From assembly GCA_002104945.1 (NCBI GenBank), contig MCFH01000018.1, positions 620,001 to 684,000 on the forward strand: a stretch of DNA of 64,000 nt. The letters are read 5' to 3'. Below the pieces are notes generated by a model. The model was not told the origin of the DNA, did no database searches, and saw only the letters and a program-made list of their open reading frames with translations. The position numbers and the translations under genes were made by a program. The stretch is from Piromyces finnis. Lineage: Eukaryota; Neocallimastigomycota; Neocallimastigomycetes; Neocallimastigales; Neocallimastigaceae. Positions 37,547-48,034 of this stretch are shown in pieces (the first letter of the stretch is position 1; each line of letters starts with the position of its first letter).

Positions 37547-40500
37547 TTAATCCAATTGATCAACAATTTTCCAAAATTCAATATTTACACATTCAAAAGG
37601 AATATTTGGTGTTTCGTAATAATAGGTTGAAAAAGTTTGGGGTTTTGCTTCATTTTCATGGCAAGATATTGTTAAAGGTTCATTTTTAAATGTATCACAA
37701 AAAGCAGTTGTACCACCTTCTAAATCAGGATCAATACTTAGTCCAAAACGCCCTTGTTTTCCACCACCAAAAGCTATCATATCGTGAGAGGTTAAAACAT
37801 TAAATTCATTTAAACCTGCCCATTCATAAACTTTAAAGGAATGATGATTCTTTTCATCCTCTTTACACCAAAGAAAACATTCACCTGAACCATAAAATCT
37901 TGAAGAAATTTTTACACTATTTGGAATATATGCTCCAAAAATATGATTTAATGTATCCTTTATAACCATTAATAAAGGTCCTTTGCCAATGATACAATCA
38001 TAAAGAGTTAAAAAACTAGAACCATGATCATTTAAACTATAAATTAATTCCCAAGAAGAATAATTACGATAACGTCTTGGTAAATGGAATCTTAACTTTT
38101 CTGCTGTAATTGTATCTAAAATTTGATCTGGGGAGACAGCTTCTTGATCAATTTCACTTAACGGTATAGGTTTATTATCATGTTCTTGAAGCTTTTCTAA
38201 ATATTGAGCACGAGCATAAATAGGATTTAATAAACGTAATTTTTCTGGCTCCGGAACAATACTTTTAAAACTACTGGGTTCACCACTGTAACTTTCAACT
38301 TTTTTATTGGAAGAGGGTAAGAACATCGATTTTTGATGTCTGATCGTTTTTTCACGAACTTTTTCTATAAAAGCAGAATCAAACATGGATGTTTTGGAAG
38401 AATTAATTTTCTTTTCTGCTTCTGCAGTAATATAAGATGGGAAAAGACAAGGAGTAGATTTAATAAAGGAATGGTCAATAAATTCATTTTCTGATTCAAT
38501 ATCTTCATTATAAATATCATTATTAAAATCATCATCATCATTATCATTAGTGAATGGAGTACTTGACAAAAAGCTAGTATACGCTTTATGAGGTATTGAA
38601 ACACCATAGTATTTAGAAGATGACGAATTCTGTTTACCTTTGTAATATAGGGATTGAGAATGCTTTAAACTAATTTTACTTACTGTATCATTATTTCTAT
38701 TATTATCATGAATAAATTTGGTTGTTTGGTGGTTAATTATGGTATCTTCATTTGGATTCTTGAATAGTTTTTTTGAAACGCTCATTGATGGTAATGAAGA
38801 TGATAAAGTTGGTAAAGTATTTTCATTATTTTCATCAATTTCTTCTTTTATAGTCTCTACACTAGGATTCATAATAAATGAAGTAAGAGAGGAAGAAGAA
38901 GAATCAAGGGAATTTCTATTTTCGTCTCTTTTACCACGAGATTTAATGAACAATGCTTTTGTTTGAGACTTATCACTGGTATATTGAATTCCTTTGGGTA
39001 AAAATGATGTTTTATTTGGTAATGATTGACTTAAATAGGATGTGTTTTTGGTGTATGAAATATATTGTTTTATAGATTTAGGTTCCAATTTTGAGTTTTG
39101 TTCCATCTTGACGCTATCAATGCTGGGTACATTTTTTGTAAATACCGATGAAGTAGAATTTTGCTGTCCATTAAGATAATTCTTATTGTTTTCATTTTCG
39201 TTTTTACTTTTATTATTATTATACAATGACGTTGAATTAATTAAAGGTGGTAAAACTACATATGAATCACCATTAGATAATATAGGTAATGATGTCATAT
39301 ATGATGGATCATTGTTTTGATAATTTTGAGAATATTTATGATTTAATGAAGATAATGAAGAGTGATAAGATGGCATCTGCTGCGAAAGATTTTCATCACT
39401 ATTTGATGAGTTTATATCGTCTAACGAATTTTTACTACTATTAGATTTAGCATAGGCGTCTGATAAATTATTAAAAACGTTTAAAAAGGAGTGAAAATCT
39501 ATCTTTGAAGATCTTTTCCCTTTTAAATAATTGGGTGATGAATTTATGTCATTGATTTGAGTTGATTTGATTGACTTTCCTTTTTCTTTTTTCTTTGAAG
39601 TTAAAATTTGATTATCCATAATAGATTTAATTTCCTTTAAATTTTGTATACTTGATACAGATTTAATAGATCCAGTTTCATCCTTATTATCCACATTATT
39701 AGCGAAATTATTAGGATTTGATTTTGATTTAAAAGATAGGAATGGAAATGATGAAGATGATGATAATATAGAAGAAACAGCAGGATTAAATTTTTTATTT
39801 TTATTATTATTATTATTGGAAGGAGAAGAAATGATTACAGCGTTATCGATAGTGGGAGAGGATATACTTGGGCTAATAGGTGATTTTAATCCATTATTAA
39901 GAGAAGGACTAGAGAATGTATAAAGAGTCGATAACCCATTAGTTGTTTGACCTTCACTTTTTGAAGGTAATAAATTAGGAGTACTTGAATATTTTGATTT
40001 TTCATTACGATCAAAAAATAACCCATTCATTACCTTTTTTAATAATGAATTAGAAGTTGAATTATTTTTCTTATGAAATGTAGTTTGATAAGCATTTTTA
40101 TCTTGATGAGACATAATTTCTAGTTCCTTTACATCATTGAAAGAAAATAAACTATATTTTGGGTATATTGAATTTGATGTGTGAACATCATCATTGTTTT
40201 TAATAGATTCCTCAATATTATTTACAATAGAGTTTTCTAAATTGTCCATAAGAGATTGATTTAGTTCACTATTAATTTGTGTTACTAAATCTTCTGGTAA
40301 AATAATGTTTTCTAACAGATTATGATCCTTTGTTGATGACAATGTATCAGGATTAATAATAACCTTTTCAACAGAATTTGACATACTATTATTCTGATTT
40401 TCAACAACCTTTTTTATATTTATATCATTATTATTATCAGTATTCACAATATAATCTATGATATTTTCAACATAATTATTTAGTAAAGGATTTGACACAT

Positions 40501-40585
40501 TATCATTAACTCCATAATCCAAATTTATGGTATTATTTTGTAGCTCTTCAAGAGGAAGAGTTTTATTAAGAGTTAAATTTGACAT
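37547..40585 (-). CDS. TLDc-domain protein, OXR1-like (1012 aa)
   Basis: A single exon. Residues 1 to about 820 are Ser/Asn-rich and probably disordered, with no recognised domain. The last 187 residues form a TLDc domain (PF07534): ITAEKLRFHLPRRYRNYSSW, LIYSLNDHGSSFLTLYD, GAYIPNSVKISSRFYGSGE, CFLWC, and the diagnostic FGGGKQGRFGLSIDPDLEGG followed by CDTFKNEPL and EFWKIV. This order is that of OXR1/NCOA7-type proteins, where TLDc lies at the C-terminus. Family members protect against oxidative stress and bind the vacuolar/lysosomal V-ATPase. Its role in an organism that lives without oxygen is an inference left open. The N-terminal extension is much longer than in yeast Oxr1. Confidence 0.92.
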   Translation of the reverse strand: MSNLTLNKTLPLEELQNNTINLDYGVNDNVSNPLLNNYVENIIDYIVNTDNNNDINIKKVVENQNNSMSNSVEKVIINPDTLSSTKDHNLLENIILPEDLVTQINSELNQSLMDNLENSIVNNIEESIKNNDDVHTSNSIYPKYSLFSFNDVKELEIMSHQDKNAYQTTFHKKNNSTSNSLLKKVMNGLFFDRNEKSKYSSTPNLLPSKSEGQTTNGLSTLYTFSSPSLNNGLKSPISPSISSPTIDNAVIISSPSNNNNNKNKKFNPAVSSILSSSSSFPFLSFKSKSNPNNFANNVDNKDETGSIKSVSSIQNLKEIKSIMDNQILTSKKKEKGKSIKSTQINDINSSPNYLKGKRSSKIDFHSFLNVFNNLSDAYAKSNSSKNSLDDINSSNSDENLSQQMPSYHSSLSSLNHKYSQNYQNNDPSYMTSLPILSNGDSYVVLPPLINSTSLYNNNKSKNENENNKNYLNGQQNSTSSVFTKNVPSIDSVKMEQNSKLEPKSIKQYISYTKNTSYLSQSLPNKTSFLPKGIQYTSDKSQTKALFIKSRGKRDENRNSLDSSSSSLTSFIMNPSVETIKEEIDENNENTLPTLSSSLPSMSVSKKLFKNPNEDTIINHQTTKFIHDNNRNNDTVSKISLKHSQSLYYKGKQNSSSSKYYGVSIPHKAYTSFLSSTPFTNDNDDDDFNNDIYNEDIESENEFIDHSFIKSTPCLFPSYITAEAEKKINSSKTSMFDSAFIEKVREKTIRHQKSMFLPSSNKKVESYSGEPSSFKSIVPEPEKLRLLNPIYARAQYLEKLQEHDNKPIPLSEIDQEAVSPDQILDTITAEKLRFHLPRRYRNYSSWELIYSLNDHGSSFLTLYDCIIGKGPLLMVIKDTLNHIFGAYIPNSVKISSRFYGSGECFLWCKEDEKNHHSFKVYEWAGLNEFNVLTSHDMIAFGGGKQGRFGLSIDPDLEGGTTAFCDTFKNEPLTISCHENEAKPQTFSTYYYETPNIPFECVNIEFWKIVDQLD

Positions 40586-42646
40586 TTTTTAAATTTTTTT
40601 TTTTTTTTTTTTTAATTTTTTTTTATATCGTGCGCTATTATATTTAATAGGATTAGTAATAAATGAATATTATCTAATATGATTAGTTTCTTATGATATT
40701 TTTTTAATACTTGTTAATAAAATTATTTTTTAAAAAATTTTAATATTTTATATTTTAAGAAATATTACTTTTTTTTTGTTGTTGTTGTTTGTTTGTTTTT
40801 TTATAATTATTATTTTCTTAAGTATCATAATCTTTTGAAATTATATTTTACAATACTAAAAAAAAAGAAAAGAAAAAAAAATTGAAATGCTTATGAAGCT
40901 ATCATAAATGCTTTCATAAAGGCTTTATATTTATCTGAGTTTCAAAAATATGAAAATTGTTTTATATTACTGTTTTTAAAACAATAAGAAAGATAATTTT
41001 ATTTACTAAAAATTGAAATGTCTATCGACTATATTTTCAATGAAAAATTTGAATTGTAAAAATAATTATTTTTTTAATAATAAAATTTATAAATTTGTCT
41101 TTACTTTAAATATGTAGTTTGTTTTCAGAAAGTTATTAAAAGATATCATTATCTTTTAACTTTACCATTTTATTATTAATATTAATAAAAAATTATACTA
41201 TACTTGTTTATAATTTCAATTAATATTTTTTTTTAATTTTTTTTTTTTTTTTTGAGTGATTATAATTTAATTTATTTATTTTGTTTGTTTTAATAATTCA
41301 TTTAAAATAAATATATATATAGAAAGGGAAATATGATTTTTAGTTTGTTTTATACATTATTTATGTTTCAAATACTTATACTTCCAATTGAAAAGATTGT
41401 AAAAAATTTACTGTTAATTTTACTGTTAATTATATTGATTGCTAATAATAACACATAAACATATATATATATATTTTTTTTTGGAATTATTTTATTTTAT
41501 TCCATTTATATAATAATTGTAATTTATATTATGTATATTAGTTGTATTATAAAAATGTTTAAATTTATTTTTTGTTTTTTTTGTTTTTTTTTTTTTTTTT
41601 TTTTTTGTTAACTACAGTTACTGATAAAAATAACTATTTATATATATTTGACCTTTTAAAATGGTAATATGAAATTTTAAATATTAATAATAAAATTAAA
41701 ATAAAATATATACATAAACAAAATATAAAATAAAAGAGGTTGTATATATATTGCTTATTTTTTATCAAAACCTTTCCTCTTTATACTAATTAATATTGAT
41801 ATTATTATTATCTCTTTTTTTATTAATACTAAAATTATTTATAAAAAAATAAAAAAAAAATAAGAGTAAAAAATAATTAAAAATGTTTCCTTTTATTCTA
41901 ATAATTTATTAAATTTACTTGTTAAACCTATAAAATCACGTTTTTAATTAATTATTCTAAAAGAAATTAATTCTAATGAAATAAACCTTGTGAAAGTATA
42001 TTCTTATTATAACATGATTTTATATTTGAAAATTAAATAACCATTATATACTACTAATAACAAATATTATTGTAGTTGTTTTTTTTGTATGTGTGTCTAT
42101 GTTTTTCTATATTCTTTCTCTAATTCTATTTTTAAATATTAGTTAAAATTTTCATTCTATCCTTTTTTTTTTTTTTCTATCTTTATCCTATATTTCTATC
42201 CTTTTTTTTACTTTTTTTTACATTTTTGGCTGGGATTTTTACCTTTATTTTAATTTAGAATTTTAATTTTAATTATTAATAAATCATTAAGACTCCATAA
42301 AAAATAACAAACTTTAATTATTAATAAAACTTGCTTTTTTTAATTTTATATTTTATTAACCAAAAAAGTATATTATTAAAATATATTATTTAAATATATT
42401 TGTTTATACTGGTACCACATATTATTTTGTAGATGATTCCATTTAATTCATTTATTAATATTTAATTATAATTGTAATTTATTAAAAACTTTATTTGCTT
42501 ATTGACATTTGATTTAAATATAATAAACATTATATGTCATCTATATATCATCAGTTTATTGAAATATATTATTTTATATTGTTTTTTATTTATTTTAAAA
42601 TTAAACAATTAATATAAAAATCAAAAAAGAAAACAAAAGAAAAAAA
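40586..42646. other. Intergenic, divergent promoters
   Basis: Between the divergently transcribed TLDc and Ser-Asn genes. Long T runs (40594-40612, 41577-41606) are present; no ORF is supported. Confidence 0.6.
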
Positions 42647-43096
42647 ATGGAATTTTTACCTAAAATAAAATTTCCCATTGTACTAATATTACTAATAATA
42701 CTAATAGTACTAATAAATAGTCAAAGTAATAGTAATAGTAATAGTAATAGTAATAGTAATAGTAATAGTAATAGTAATAGTAATAGTAATAGTAATAGTA
42801 ATAGTAATAGTAATAGTAATAGTAATAGTAATAGTAATAGTAATAGTAATAGTAATAGTAATAGTAATAGTAATAGTAATAGTAATAGTAATAGTAATAG
42901 TAATAGTAATAGTAATAGTAATAGTCAAAGTAATAGTAATAGTAATAGTAATAGTAATAGTAATAGTAATAGTAATAGTAATAGTCAAAGTAATAGTAAT
43001 AGTAATAGTAATAGTAATAGTCAAAGTAATAGTAATAGTAATAGTAATAGTAATAGTCAAAATAATAGTAATTGCAATCTAAAGCTAATAAATTAA
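42647..43096 (+). CDS. Secreted-type (Ser-Asn)n low-complexity protein (149 aa)
   Basis: It begins with ATG, a basic stretch and a very hydrophobic segment (KIKFPIVLILLIILIVLIN) consistent with a signal peptide or single membrane anchor. The rest is about 58 Ser-Asn dipeptides with occasional Ser-Gln, ending in NCNLKLIN. The repeat is the hexamer AGTAAT at the DNA level. Such stretches could be cell-wall or linker-like; no function can be assigned. The alternative is that the signal-like part is chance and the ORF is only a microsatellite, but the single interruptions (CAA for AAT) keep the frame. Confidence 0.5.
   Translation: MEFLPKIKFPIVLILLIILIVLINSQSNSNSNSNSNSNSNSNSNSNSNSNSNSNSNSNSNSNSNSNSNSNSNSNSNSNSNSNSNSNSNSNSNSQSNSNSNSNSNSNSNSNSNSQSNSNSNSNSNSQSNSNSNSNSNSQNNSNCNLKLIN
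42723..43072. repeat. (AGTAAT)n hexanucleotide repeat
   Basis: About 58 hexamer units, interrupted by AGTCAA in the second half only. It encodes Ser-Asn on the plus strand. Confidence 0.97.
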
Positions 43097-44455
43097 TTAT
43101 AATTTTAATTGAACTGGTGATATCGTAATAATTGATTATTTTCTCATTATAATTATTTTTTTTAGAAGAATAATGATGAAAAAATAGTAATAAATAAAAT
43201 TATTAATTTAAAATTTTTTATATATTTTAAAAAAAGGTAATTAGGAAACTTATATTCAACCACCATTCATAAAGGTAATAGTGTTTAGAAAGATAATTAC
43301 TAATAGTATAATTTTTAGTCTTGTTGTTCCTACTAACACCTAACCATTTTCTTTACTTAATCTAACCTAGCTATTTTAGTGGATTTTTTTGTAGATCCAA
43401 CAAAAAAAAAGATCACATTTTTTTTGTACTACCATTTTATGGTAACCTTTTTTAATATATTGAAATAAACCATATGATGTAATGCCAAATAAAATTTAAT
43501 ATTTATAAAAAAAGACAATAGGCCCCTTATTAACTTAATATTAGTAAACAAACTAAGAAGGTAATTTTTTGGATCATACATTTACAATTACATTTTATTA
43601 CATTCATTATAATATAATACATAGTTTACTAGAGTTAATAATTTATAAACTTACTAATAAATATAGCCTTTAAAGCTATATAATAGCTATATAAATAGTA
43701 AAATTCATTAGTATATAAATCATAAATATTCTAATAGTAATATAATAGAATATAAATAGAATATAAAATATATTAATAAATAGATAAATCATTTTAATAT
43801 AATAACTATATATAATAAAATATAATAAAATATGGTACACATGATAAAATGATCACATGTATGTATCACAAAAATATATAAATATCATTTATAAATGTTT
43901 GTAATACATAGATATAATGCCAAGAATACCTTATTTTTTTTTTTTTTTTTGAAATTATTATAATCATTCCTGCCATTTTTTTTTTTAAAATGTACTCATT
44001 ATTAAATTGTAAAGCCAGTTATAGGATAATTATAATGCTAATATAAAAATTAATTTTATTTACTGGTTTATTGAATACTATATATAGGTTTCTTGGTTAA
44101 ATTAAATATTGATTAGTTTTTTCTATATAAAGTTTTATATATATTTATGTTAACTACATGTTTTTTGTAATATAGGATGTAAGGAGAATTTACTTCTTAA
44201 AATATAAGATGAAACTAATAAATTATGTTTTATTTTATGATATATACAGTAAAAGTCAATTTCAGCTATAATTTATATTTAAGTAATAAATAATAATGTT
44301 AATTGATTATTTTTTTAATTATAATATTATAATAGGTAAATCTAGTAGTATAAATAAATATTTAATAATTATAGTATTACTATATTCTATGATAATTATA
44401 TTTATACATATATAATTATTATTAAAGAAGTATCAAATTTTATTATTAAAATATG

Positions 44456-44491
<36 letters not shown>

Positions 44492-44810
44492 ATTTTGAAA
44501 TTAATAGAAATTATAAGGTCTATTCAAAATCAAAATCAAAGCGATATAAAAATATATGGTTTATTATTTTGATTATGCTTAAAAAATGTGTTAGTATAGA
44601 TGATTTTATAACTTTATAATAATTATTTTTAATTATCACGGAATTTGATTAAGTTGTAGAAATATATAAAAAATGTATAGTGCTATTTATTTTCCTTTTA
44701 CATATTAATTATTTTTAAGACAAAGAAGAGAAATGTATTTTATATTTTTATTTATTTAACTTTTTTTATAAAATCTATATTATTTCATATTAATAATATT
44801 AATGGAATAA

Positions 44811-44858
<48 letters not shown>

Positions 44859-44888
44859 AAATAAATAAATAAATAAATAAAAACTTTA
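43097..44888. other. Intergenic A+T-rich DNA
   Basis: A weakly more balanced patch near 43250-43480 may be an old insertion. A T run of about 29 lies near 44460-44488 and an (AAAT)n repeat at 44811-44882. No gene. Confidence 0.5.
44811..44882. repeat. (AAAT)n microsatellite
   Basis: About 18 tetranucleotide units with one interruption, directly next to the family-B repeat. Confidence 0.9.
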
Positions 44889-45331
44889 TAATAGCTCGAT
44901 AATATCTGCAATTTATACTATGTATGACTATTTAATAAACTAAATGAAACAAAATAGGAAAGTAACATTATGGTAATGTAGTAATCACTAAACTCTCTCT
45001 TCTGTGAATTCTTAATGATTTTTTTTCATGAATTACTAACATTGAACTTTATGTACGAAACATTAAAAATGTTCCTTTACCATATTTGTACGAAGTCGAC
45101 ACTCTTGATTTAGGCGTTTCAATAAACTTATCATAAAAAGTAGCGTCATAGGTTCTATTAATGATAGATATTATTTCAGTAATAAAAGCTCCGAGACAAT
45201 TTATATATGAAACATGAAACCAATGAACTATTAAATTGTTCATTCAAATGCGCCTTTGTTCCACTTTATTGACTCATAGTTCATGTTCATCAAAAGCTAA
45301 AGGTCCACCAAGAAGAAACATATTAAATTAT
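44889..45331. mobile_element. Family-B repeat, best preserved copy
   Basis: About 440 bases richer in G+C than the flanks. Its left third matches 15780-15895, its right end matches 14648-14738, and the whole is collinear with 32055-32490. On the minus strand a 64-codon frame (45049-45243) contains ATFYDKFIETPKSRVSTSYK. No recognised transposase or polymerase motif is visible, so the class is unknown. Confidence 0.55.
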
Positions 45332-45710
45332 TATAAAAATATTATTATCATCCATATATATATAAACTTAATTTTAATTATATATTTATTGATTGAAGTG
45401 ATGATACAAAAGAGATATACAATAATTTTAAATAATGATTATATATTTATATGTTTATAAATAAGTAATCTTGCGATGTTAATAAGATATGAATTTTTTT
45501 CTTTTTTTTTTTATTTAGCAATATCAATTTATTCACCATATTAATTTTTTTTTGGTGAAAAATAATGAAGCTTATTGACATATAAATAAAATTATTTAAT
45601 TATTGTTTAGTTAACCTATATCATTATAACTTAGTTGTATTACTTTCATCATTATATACTTTTACATTAACTTTTGATTACCCTAGATACTATCAAATCT
45701 AAAATATAAT

Positions 45711-46400
45711 CTAATTGCTATTATGGGTTATATTTGCATTTTCAATATTAATTTTTATATCACTAATATCATTTTCATTTTCTTCAGATAATGGAGTCTT
45801 GCGATCATTAGATAATTCATTTTTGTCAGAATTCTTATTTATATCCTTTTTACTTGTTTTAATAACAAATACAAATATAATAATATGTGCAATCCAAACT
45901 ATAACAAGAATTATTCTCCCAACTAATGTTTTTTTCATCATAATAAAACCAATACCCATTAAAATAGTTATAACAATAATAACTCTAATTTTAATTTTTA
46001 ATGCCATTCCTTTTCCATTCGTGAAATCTTCTAAATTGTTTTTATAAAATTTACTATTAATAAACCATTGATGAAGACGATCAGAACTTTTTGCAAAACA
46101 TAAAAAAGTTAACAAATAAAATGGAACTGTTGGAAGTATTGGTAATATTATACCAATAGTACCTAAGAAAAAGCATATACTACCAATAATAATTAATATT
46201 ATTTTAATAAATTTATTTGTCTTTTTTTTTTTAATTTCATTTTCTTTTTCGACTTTTTCCTCTCTTATTTTATTATTCATTATTTCTTCATGCTGTTTTT
46301 TATTTACAATTATTTCTTCATCTTCAATTCTTTCATTAATTACTATATTTATTTTCTCATTTTCTTTTTTAATTGTTTTACATTTCTCTTCATTTTCCAT
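45711..46400 (-). CDS. DUF454 / YbaN-like integral membrane protein (229 aa)
   Basis: Residues 1-62 are a charged Glu/Lys-rich extension, probably helical. From about 64 the sequence has the DUF454 (PF04304) signature: a glycine-containing membrane segment (GTIGIILPILPTVPFYLL), then CFAKSSDRLHQWFINSKFYK, a basic GKGMALKIKIRV and two further membrane helices (about 139-156 and 160-180). The tail is polar. The family is a small inner-membrane protein of unknown function in bacteria (E. coli YbaN), normally about 120-130 residues. It is rare in fungi, has no introns here, and the core is bacterial in style, so transfer from a gut bacterium is likely; the N- and C-terminal extensions are additions. 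A 54-A run lies 31 bases upstream of the start on the coding strand. Confidence 0.88.
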   Translation of the reverse strand: MENEEKCKTIKKENEKINIVINERIEDEEIIVNKKQHEEIMNNKIREEKVEKENEIKKKKTNKFIKIILIIIGSICFFLGTIGIILPILPTVPFYLLTFLCFAKSSDRLHQWFINSKFYKNNLEDFTNGKGMALKIKIRVIIVITILMGIGFIMMKKTLVGRIILVIVWIAHIIIFVFVIKTSKKDINKNSDKNELSNDRKTPLSEENENDISDIKINIENANITHNSN

Positions 46401-46428
46401 TTTACTAAATTATATAATATTTATATCT

Positions 46429-46430
<2 letters not shown>

Positions 46431-46484
<54 letters not shown>
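46431..46484. repeat. T54 homopolymer upstream of the DUF454 gene
   Basis: An uninterrupted run of 54 T (A on the coding strand) begins 31 bases before the start codon of the DUF454 gene. It is probably in its promoter or 5' leader; length may be imprecise in an assembly. Confidence 0.9.
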
Positions 46485-46490
<6 letters not shown>

Positions 46491-46650
46491 CAATTTAACT
46501 TAGATTTATGATAAACTTTTTTAAAAATTGTTATATCTTTTTACTCAATCATTTTTAAAGATACTCGGCGGTTTATTATAATTTCTTTTTATTAAAAATA
46601 AAAGTTTTAATATTTTTTATTGGTAGTTATTCCGCTAGAGAGAAGCTTTA

Positions 46651-46788
46651 AGGATATATGGGTATTTTTTTTTTTTTTTTTCAACTTCCAAGTGCATTTC
46701 TCCCATCAATCAGAGTTAGCCCCAATGGTGGTTCTTAGAGAAACGCTGGCTCATTCCTATTGCTAGGTGGTTGTAGGATATATGGGTA
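46651..46788 (-). mobile_element. SINE-like retroelement, copy 2 (5'-truncated)
   Basis: Perfect 14-base target-site duplication AGGATATATGGGTA at 46651-46664 and 46775-46788. The insert, on the minus strand, starts inside the element (ACAACCACCTAGCAATAGG) and ends with CACTTGGAAGTTG and an A tail of about 17. It lacks the 5' 30 bases present in copy 1, a 5' truncation typical of target-primed reverse transcription. Confidence 0.85.
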
Positions 46789-48034
46789 ATACATTTAAAA
46801 TATAAATTTCTAATATATTACAATTTATGTAGTACATGTTAATGTATCATATTTAAGCATTTTTAATAGTAATGAATTATTTACGTTTAGTATTTCTTAC
46901 TAATATACTTTTTTTTTTTTTTGGTTGAATTATGATTTTAAATTAATTTATGTATATGCTAGCACATTTGTTTTTATTTTATTTATTTTATTTTATTTTA
47001 TTATTATCATTTTTTTTTTACTTATTTCTATTTATATTGATTATATTATATTTTGACAATTTAATTGTAATGTATCAATCTTTTTTAATTTTTATCCATA
47101 ATTAAACCATTGTTTATATAAAAATTAATATATTTTTAATTATAATTATTACACTTTTTATATTCTTTTTCTTTTAATTTATATATATTATAATTTTTTA
47201 ATATAACTATTATTAGTTATTATTATTATTATTAGGTTTATATTATAGTTTTTAACACTTCTTTTGAAAAAGTGAATATTTAAAACGTTCAAATATAATT
47301 ATATAATCTATTTTTTTTTGTTGGTACTCGTAACATTCAAATAAATAATTAAATATATATAACAAAAAATAAAGATAAAGATTCCATTCATAATAAAAGA
47401 CAATACCTTGAAAATTGATTACAAAAGCATTTACTACTATTAATAATTCTACTTTAATTATTTATACTGTTTTTGGAAAGATAAAAGATGATCAGTAAAA
47501 TAATTACCGTTAAATTCATTTAAACCTTAATTATATTAATTTATTTTTTAATTTAATTTGTGACACCTGAAAATTGAACATTAAATTTTTATTAAAGTTT
47601 ATTATAGTAATTCAATTTTAATAATAAAAATTCATAAATAACGGCATATGCCGCAAGTTATATATTAAATATAATTCAAATTATTTTTATTTTTTTATTA
47701 ATATTCTATATAGAAAAATATAATACATAAAAAAAAAAAATAAATTAAAAATATGTATCTATATATAAATGAATTTTTGCTTTTTTTTTTTTTAAATTAT
47801 ATTTTTATTATTATTCAATAAATAGACTTTATTACTTTTAAAATATTTATAATATAGTATTATAATTGTAAAATAACTGTATATATTGAAATTGTAAATT
47901 CATAATTCATTTAAAAGAAATATATAATATTTTTGAAGTATCATATATATATATTGTTGAATAACAATAATAAAATTTTATATACTGTACAATAACAAAA
48001 ACAATATCAACATAAAAGAAAGAACAAAATAAAA
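46789..48034. promoter_or_regulatory. Upstream region of the xylanase gene
   Basis: A+T-rich with T runs and no ORF. It contains the only G+C-rich palindrome of the region, CGGCATATGCCG. The last 100 bases before the ATG are A-rich, without long T runs, as in an untranslated leader. Confidence 0.5.
47642..47653. promoter_or_regulatory. CGG-N6-CCG palindrome, candidate Zn2Cys6 regulator site
   Basis: CGGCATATGCCG is a perfect 12-base palindrome 382 bases upstream of the xylanase start. Inverted CGG triplets spaced by six bases are the classical site of some fungal zinc-cluster factors (for example Ppr1). Its function here is inference. Confidence 0.35.

Noticed and set aside
42710-43060. Thr-Ile repeat ORF on the minus strand
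   Set aside because: Antisense of the Ser-Asn hexamer repeat, without a start or signal of its own.
45715-46047. Hydrophobic 110-codon plus-strand ORF
   Set aside because: Antisense of the DUF454 membrane segments.
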